Of a stretch of DNA of 9,407 nucleotides, positions 6,233 through 9,407 are shown one piece after another (the first letter of the stretch is position 1; each line of letters begins with the position of its first letter). The notes beneath the pieces are model-generated. The model was not told where the DNA came from and did not search any database. It worked only from the letters and a program-made list of their open reading frames with translations. This DNA comes from DATDOY01 sp035293045 (GTDB taxonomy: Bacteria; Actinomycetota; Acidimicrobiia; IMCC26256; JACPCJ01). The stretch is from the NCBI GenBank assembly GCA_035293045.1, contig DATDOY010000160.1, positions 1 to 9,407 of the forward strand, written 5' to 3'. Both the position numbers and the translations under genes were made by a program.

Positions 6233-7110
6233 GAGACCTCTGCGAGCCCGTCCTTGATGACGAGGTCGCCGTCGGGGTTGGTGGTCTCGAACGCGTACAC
6301 CGTGCGTCCGTCCCGCTCCCCTGCCGCCCAGATGCGCGTCGTGATGGTCTGCGTCGGCAGCACGGGACGGGAGAACCGGACGGCAAGTCGGGCGAGCCGG
6401 GCCGGATCGCCGTCGCACACCGAACCGATCACCGCATGGCTCGTGAACGCCATCGTGCACAGCCCGTGGATGATGATGCCTGGGAGGCCGACGCTCTTGG
6501 CGAAATCGTCGTCGAGGTGGATCGGCATGAGGTCACCCGACGCGTCGGAGTAGCGATACGTCTGGTCGGCGTCGAGCGTCTGGGCAACCTCGGCGACCGG
6601 CGCGCTCGCCCGCGCGTCCTCGGGAAACTTGTGGTCGGGGGGTTCCTCGCCCTTGCTCTCGCCGTCGGTCGCGCCGCGGATGAAGGTGGTGAAGTGCTGC
6701 TCGTTGACGAGTTGCCCGGCGTCGTCACGCGTCTCGGTCTTGGCGACCACCGTGGTGCCGTTCGGCTTCACGTGAACGCCGACCGGCGCGGCTTTGGACC
6801 GCAGCACGGTGCCCGGCCGAATCGGCTGGTGGAAGCGAATGTCCTGTTCGCCGTGCACGACCATCGGGAGCATGTCGGGCGTGATGACCTGCGCCGCCGC
6901 ACCACCCATGGCCTCCCACACGGGCACCACGGCGAAGATGGGCGGGGCCAAGTCGCCACTCACATGCGCGGCGATGGAGTCGTTGGTCGCCGCGGCGTAG
7001 GCCTTGGCCCGATCCGCCTCGACCTTGAACTCCTTCTCGTCCGACCACTCGCCGAGACCATCGAGGTTGAAGCCCATCGAGACGCCCTTCCTGTCCGTCG
7101 TGTCGGTCAT
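6229..7110 (-). CDS. MaoC-like double-hotdog dehydratase / enoyl-CoA hydratase
   Basis: This 293-residue protein has two hotdog halves, as in actinobacterial and peroxisomal hydratase-2 enzymes. The N-terminal half (about 25-145) contains FKVEADRAKAYAAATND and the hotdog-helix region. The C-terminal half (about 165-293) has the hydratase signature YSDASGDLMPIHLDD (187-201) with catalytic D193 and H198, followed by GIIIHGLCTMAF. The usual Asn before PIH is Met (M195). It probably hydrates or dehydrates enoyl/3-hydroxyacyl thioesters with R stereochemistry, downstream of the acyl-CoA dehydrogenase in the same operon. The ATG at 7110 has little Shine-Dalgarno. The internal ATG at 7077 (MGFNLDGL) follows AGGAAGGG by 7 bases and may be the true start; both leave the domains intact. 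An operator-like palindrome precedes the gene. Confidence 0.9.
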   Translation of the reverse strand: MTDTTDRKGVSMGFNLDGLGEWSDEKEFKVEADRAKAYAAATNDSIAAHVSGDLAPPIFAVVPVWEAMGGAAAQVITPDMLPMVVHGEQDIRFHQPIRPGTVLRSKAAPVGVHVKPNGTTVVAKTETRDDAGQLVNEQHFTTFIRGATDGESKGEEPPDHKFPEDARASAPVAEVAQTLDADQTYRYSDASGDLMPIHLDDDFAKSVGLPGIIIHGLCTMAFTSHAVIGSVCDGDPARLARLAVRFSRPVLPTQTITTRIWAAGERDGRTVYAFETTNPDGDLVIKDGLAEVS

Positions 7111-7133
7111 GCCTGCGACCTGCGGCGGACGGG

Positions 7134-7139
7134 AGGCTA
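7134..7139 (-). promoter_or_regulatory. Candidate -10 box (TAGCCT) of the MaoC-MoaD-acyl-CoA dehydrogenase operon
   Basis: TAGCCT on the minus strand ends 23 bases before the ATG at 7110 and directly abuts the palindrome at 7140-7157. The same hexamer serves as the candidate -10 of the M23 peptidase gene. No good -35 hexamer is visible at 17 bases (GGCTCC), so activity may be weak or depend on an activator. Confidence 0.35.
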
Positions 7140-7157
7140 CTTGACCCCTCGGTCAAG
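7140..7157. promoter_or_regulatory. 18-bp palindrome CTTGACC-N4-GGTCAAG, probable operator
   Basis: Seven-base arms CTTGACC and GGTCAAG are perfect inverted repeats around CCTC. The site occupies the promoter spacer immediately upstream of the TAGCCT box, 30 bases from the MaoC start. Such dyads are typical binding sites of TetR-family regulators, many of which control fatty-acid catabolism with acyl-CoA as ligand. No TetR gene is in the window, so the regulator is unknown. Its short arms and placement make a terminator unlikely. Confidence 0.55.
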
Positions 7158-7180
7158 GAGCCAGGCACGACGAACGGCGA

Positions 7181-7202
7181 CCAGTCACCGACGAGCGACT
7201 GG
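7181..7202 (-). terminator. Stem-loop just after the TraR/DksA-like gene
   Basis: CCAGTC (7181-7186) and GACTGG (7197-7202) pair, with two further inner pairs (one G-U), leaving a six-base loop. On the minus strand it begins 8 bases after the TraR/DksA stop. No U-run follows. It is a modest stem and could serve as a weak terminator. Confidence 0.3.
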
Positions 7203-7209
7203 CGTGCAA

Positions 7210-7563
7210 CTAGCGACTGGGTGTGTGGGCGGCGCAAAAGCGCGCCGCGGGCTGGGCCTCGAGACGCTCTTCGGGGATCGGCCCCTTGCACGCCTCGCAG
7301 ATTCCGTAGGTGCCGTCATCGACCCGCCGTATGGCGGCGTCGAGCTCGCGGAGTTCACGTTCGAGGCTCTCGAGGATCGAGAGGTCCTTTTCGCGCTCGA
7401 ACGTCTCGGTGCCGAGGTCGGCGGGGTGCTGATCGGCGCTCGAAAGCTCGCCGATCGAATCGCGCTCGGATCCCTCGCCGAGATCCACGTGCACGTCGCC
7501 CACGACCTTCTCGACCCGCTCGACTTCGGCTCCGATGAGTTCGCGCGCTCGGGCGGCATCCAT
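7210..7563 (-). CDS. TraR/DksA-type zinc-finger protein
   Basis: This 117-residue protein has an N-terminal helical region (about 1-25), the typical SSADQHPADLGTETFEREKD (41-60), a second helix (about 60-82) and a C-terminal zinc finger. The finger is C89-X2-C92-X17-C110-X2-H113, beginning in YGICEACKGPIPEERLEA. In the family the fourth ligand is usually Cys, so this is a CCCH variant. Family members bind the RNA polymerase secondary channel or remain uncharacterised in Actinobacteria; a transcription-modulating role is inferred. The ATG at 7563 is preceded by TACGCT exactly 6 bases upstream, supporting a leaderless start. A longer start at 7926 would run back through the divergent transporter gene and adds only low-complexity Arg/Ser sequence, so it is rejected. 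It is divergent from the MgtE-like gene. Confidence 0.88.
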   Translation of the reverse strand: MDAARARELIGAEVERVEKVVGDVHVDLGEGSERDSIGELSSADQHPADLGTETFEREKDLSILESLERELRELDAAIRRVDDGTYGICEACKGPIPEERLEAQPAARFCAAHTPSR

Positions 7564-7569
7564 GGCGTC

Positions 7570-7597
7570 AGCGTACCGCCGCCGGAGCGCTCGTAAA
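7570..7597 (-). promoter_or_regulatory. Candidate leaderless promoter of the TraR/DksA-like gene
   Basis: On the minus strand TTTACG (7592-7597) and TACGCT (7570-7575) are 16 bases apart, and six bases separate the -10 box from the ATG at 7563. Transcription would start on the A of the ATG. The same 6-base geometry is seen at the XRE gene. There is no Shine-Dalgarno. Confidence 0.4.
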
Positions 7598-7599
7598 CT
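7594..7599 (+). promoter_or_regulatory. Candidate -10 box (TAAACT) for the MgtE-like gene
   Basis: TAAACT on the plus strand would start transcription near 7606, giving a leader of about 64 bases to the ATG at 7670. It shares bases with the -35 hexamer of the divergent TraR/DksA promoter, so the two could compete. No clear -35 is seen. The leader is too short for a magnesium riboswitch. Confidence 0.25.
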
Positions 7600-7669
7600 C
7601 GGCGCCCACAGGAACGTGATCCCGTCATCGAGACACCCCTCGTGAACTCTCTGGAGAGCCACCAACGCC

Positions 7670-8902
7670 ATGCCGCGGCTCCGACTCGTCGCCGCGCGGT
7701 TTCGGGCCGTGCTTCGTCGCGAGGCATCCAGCCTGCGACAGAGCTCCGTCGCGCTCGCGATCTCGCTCGCTGCGAGCCTGTTGGCGGGCGTCATCCTCGG
7801 GTCGATCACCGGCACCCTTGAGCGGTTCCCCGGCCTCCTCGTGCTCATCCCGCCGGTGCTCGCACTGCGGGGCAACATCGGGGGAACCCTCGCCAGCCGC
7901 CTCGGCACCGCCATCCACGCCGGCACATACCGCCGGTCCCTGAGCCTCGACGGCCTCCTCGGCCAGAACCTCGCTGCTTCCTTCGCCGTCTCGGTCGGGC
8001 TGTCGTTCGCCTACGCCGTGCTCGCCCGCATGGCCGTCGTCGCGGTCGGCATCGACCATGCGATCGGCATCGACGACTTCGTCGTCATCTCGGTGATCGG
8101 CGGCACCGCGGCCTCGATCGTGGTCGCCGCCATCACGGTTCGGATGGCCAACGCCAGCGCCCGCCGCGGATGGGACCTCGACAACGTCGCCGCTCCGGTG
8201 GTGACGGCGGCGGGCGACCTCGTCACCGTTCCGAGCCTGTGGGCGGCCGCGCACCTCGCCAACCGCGGCGTCGCCACCCCCCTTGTCGCCGGGGCCTGCG
8301 CGGCCGCCGCCGTCGTGATGATCTTCGCTTCCCTCCGGAGTCGGCGGACGACCCTGCGCGGCATCGTGCGCCAGTCGCTCGGCGTCCACATCTTCGGCGG
8401 GTTGATCAGCATCGCGGCAGGGATCACGATCGAAACGCGCCTCGAGCACTTCGTCGCCTTCCCGGCGGTGCTCGTCGTCATCCCCCCGTTCCTCGCCATG
8501 AGCGGCGCCGTCGGCGGCATCTTCTCGTCGCGGATCGCCACCAAGCTGCACTTGGGTCTCGTCGAGCCGGCCCGGTTCCGGCTCTTCGCTGTCGCCGAGG
8601 ACCTCACCCTCGTCGCCGCTCTCGCCGTCCCGATGTTCCTCGCCTTGGGGGTCTCCGCCGAGGCCGTCACGGCGGCCCTCGACCTCGCAAGTCCCGGAGT
8701 GGTCTCGATGGTCGAGATCGTGCTGGTCGCCGGGGTCATCGCCGGCGCGGGTCTCGCGGTTGTGGGGTACGTGGGCACCGTGACGACCTTCCGGTTCGGC
8801 CTCGACCCGGACAACTTCGCCATCCCGGTGGTCACGTCGGCGCTCGATCTTCTGGGCGCGCTGGCGATCATTCTCGCCCTCGTGGTGGTCGGCGTGATCT
8901 GA
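7670..8902 (+). CDS. MgtE/SLC41-type divalent cation transporter with two fused membrane domains
   Basis: This 410-residue polytopic inner-membrane protein probably carries Mg2+ or a related divalent cation. Two homologous halves repeat the MgtE signature. The first has LIPPVLALRGNIGGTLASRL (59-78) and DLDNVAAPVVTAAGDLVTV (169-187). The second has VIPPFLAMSGAVGGIFSSRI (270-289) and DPDNFAIPVVTSALDLLGA (379-397). This layout resembles eukaryotic SLC41 proteins. Classical bacterial MgtE has one such domain plus a cytosolic N domain and CBS pair, and both regulatory parts are missing here. The second half has lost the Asn of the GN motif (GAVGG), so the halves are not equivalent. The ATG at 7670 has GGAGAG upstream, slightly distant at 11 bases. 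Ten or so hydrophobic segments are visible. Ion specificity is inferred from family only. Confidence 0.9.
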   Translation: MPRLRLVAARFRAVLRREASSLRQSSVALAISLAASLLAGVILGSITGTLERFPGLLVLIPPVLALRGNIGGTLASRLGTAIHAGTYRRSLSLDGLLGQNLAASFAVSVGLSFAYAVLARMAVVAVGIDHAIGIDDFVVISVIGGTAASIVVAAITVRMANASARRGWDLDNVAAPVVTAAGDLVTVPSLWAAAHLANRGVATPLVAGACAAAAVVMIFASLRSRRTTLRGIVRQSLGVHIFGGLISIAAGITIETRLEHFVAFPAVLVVIPPFLAMSGAVGGIFSSRIATKLHLGLVEPARFRLFAVAEDLTLVAALAVPMFLALGVSAEAVTAALDLASPGVVSMVEIVLVAGVIAGAGLAVVGYVGTVTTFRFGLDPDNFAIPVVTSALDLLGALAIILALVVVGVI

Positions 8903-9001
8903 CGTCGAGCTTCCGAGGAGCACCGCTTTGGCGGTCGAACTGGATACGCTCCGACGTGATCTGACCGCCGGCGTGCGGCACGCGGCAAGGGGAGGGACGA
9001 C

Positions 9002-9407
9002 GTGGAGATCTTCAGCGACTGGATGGGTCCCGGGGGCGCCGGGGAGATGCTTTCTCGCTACGGCCACTTCCTGTCCGGCATCACCTGGATCGGCCTGCTC
9101 TACTACTTCAACTTCGTGCAGGTTCCGGCCTTCGCCGAGATGGAGGCGGGCGCCCGGTCCGAGGCGCTCCGCAAGGTGACGTTCCGGGCGCTGTGGTGGT
9201 TCCGCATGGGCGCGCTGCTGACCTTCCTCACCGGCGTCCTCATCCTCGGGTTCCAAAGGAATCTCGGCGAGAACTTCAGCGACTACTTCGCCACACAGGT
9301 CGGCACGAGCATCGCCTGGGGCGCGCTCTTGGCCACCACCATGTTCCTCAACGTGTGGCTGGTGATCTGGCCCAACCAGAAGATCGTCATCGGGTCCGCG
9401 GAGTCGG
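9002..9407 (+). CDS. PuuD-like membrane protein (urate oxidase N-terminal family), 5' part
   Basis: The first 135 codons of a membrane protein that leaves the window at base 9407. GTG at 9002 is fixed by a strong GGAGG ending 6 bases upstream. The visible part has three hydrophobic segments (about 20-40, 68-84 and 103-123). It has YGHFLSGITWIGLLYYFNF (20-38), whose His22 lies in the conserved xxHxxxGxxWIG pattern, and MFLNVWLVIWPNQK (114-127), which matches the NVxxVIxPNQK signature of the PuuD/Urate_ox_N family. Members with a C-terminal cytochrome c domain oxidise urate; many actinobacterial homologues are annotated PuuD without proof of function. Whether a cytochrome domain follows is not visible. 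It starts 99 bases after the transporter gene; that gap holds a TACGCT box (8945-8950) without a clear -35. Confidence 0.8.
   Translation, partial: MEIFSDWMGPGGAGEMLSRYGHFLSGITWIGLLYYFNFVQVPAFAEMEAGARSEALRKVTFRALWWFRMGALLTFLTGVLILGFQRNLGENFSDYFATQVGTSIAWGALLATTMFLNVWLVIWPNQKIVIGSAES

Noticed and set aside
7564..7926. N-terminal extension of the TraR/DksA protein to 7926
   Set aside because: The added residues are low-complexity Arg/Ser/Ala antisense to the transporter and not part of the family.
8893..8965. 11-bp direct repeat CGTGATCTGAC at 8893-8903 and 8955-8965
   Set aside because: The first copy includes the transporter stop codon and the repeat has no further extension or symmetry. 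Probably chance.
7625..9256. 543-codon minus-strand open frame opposite the transporter
   Set aside because: The product is extremely rich in Asp, Glu, Arg and His without domain signals, as expected from the antisense of hydrophobic codons. It covers two well-supported plus-strand genes.

Overview
The window is high-GC bacterial DNA and reads as a fragment of an actinobacterial (Actinomycetota) chromosome. It carries mshA, the committed glycosyltransferase of mycothiol synthesis, which is confined to that phylum. It also has an RsiG-like anti-sigma protein, an XRE regulator of the mycobacterial Rv0474 type, and TANNNT -10 boxes placed for leaderless or short-leader transcripts. An uncultured Acidimicrobiia-like lineage would fit, but that is an inference from gene content. 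The DNA is densely coding: no gap exceeds about 165 bp. I see no tRNA, rRNA, CRISPR array, insertion sequence or prophage.

Minus strand, read right to left from 7563. A TraR/DksA zinc-finger protein (7563-7210) comes first. It is followed by an intergenic stretch holding a hairpin and an 18-bp operator-like palindrome. Next is a tight three-gene operon of lipid type: a double-hotdog MaoC dehydratase, an 81-residue MoaD/ThiS-type ubiquitin-like protein that appears to start at CTG, and a long-chain/isovaleryl-type acyl-CoA dehydrogenase. The operon ends in a perfect 19-bp stem-loop.

Below it come a secreted coiled-coil M23 (LytM) endopeptidase and the most interesting pair in the window. That pair is an RsiG-like c-di-GMP-responsive anti-sigma protein whose stop codon overlaps (GTGA) the start of a REC-HD-GYP response regulator, a predicted c-di-GMP phosphodiesterase. 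Then follow an XRE regulator with an apparent leaderless promoter, mshA, and the start of a YbjN-like gene that runs off the left edge.

Plus strand, from 7670 rightwards. A tandem-domain MgtE/SLC41-type divalent cation transporter is divergent from the TraR/DksA gene. After it comes the 5' part of a membrane protein resembling the N-terminal domain of the urate oxidase PuuD, which runs off the right edge.

Together the genes suggest a housekeeping and regulatory neighbourhood: thiol redox buffering, c-di-GMP signalling coupled to a sigma-factor switch and perhaps cell-wall remodelling, and fatty-acid or branched-acid catabolism. The c-di-GMP cassette, in which the predicted sensor and the enzyme that would erase its signal are translationally coupled, is the strongest candidate for something not described in detail.
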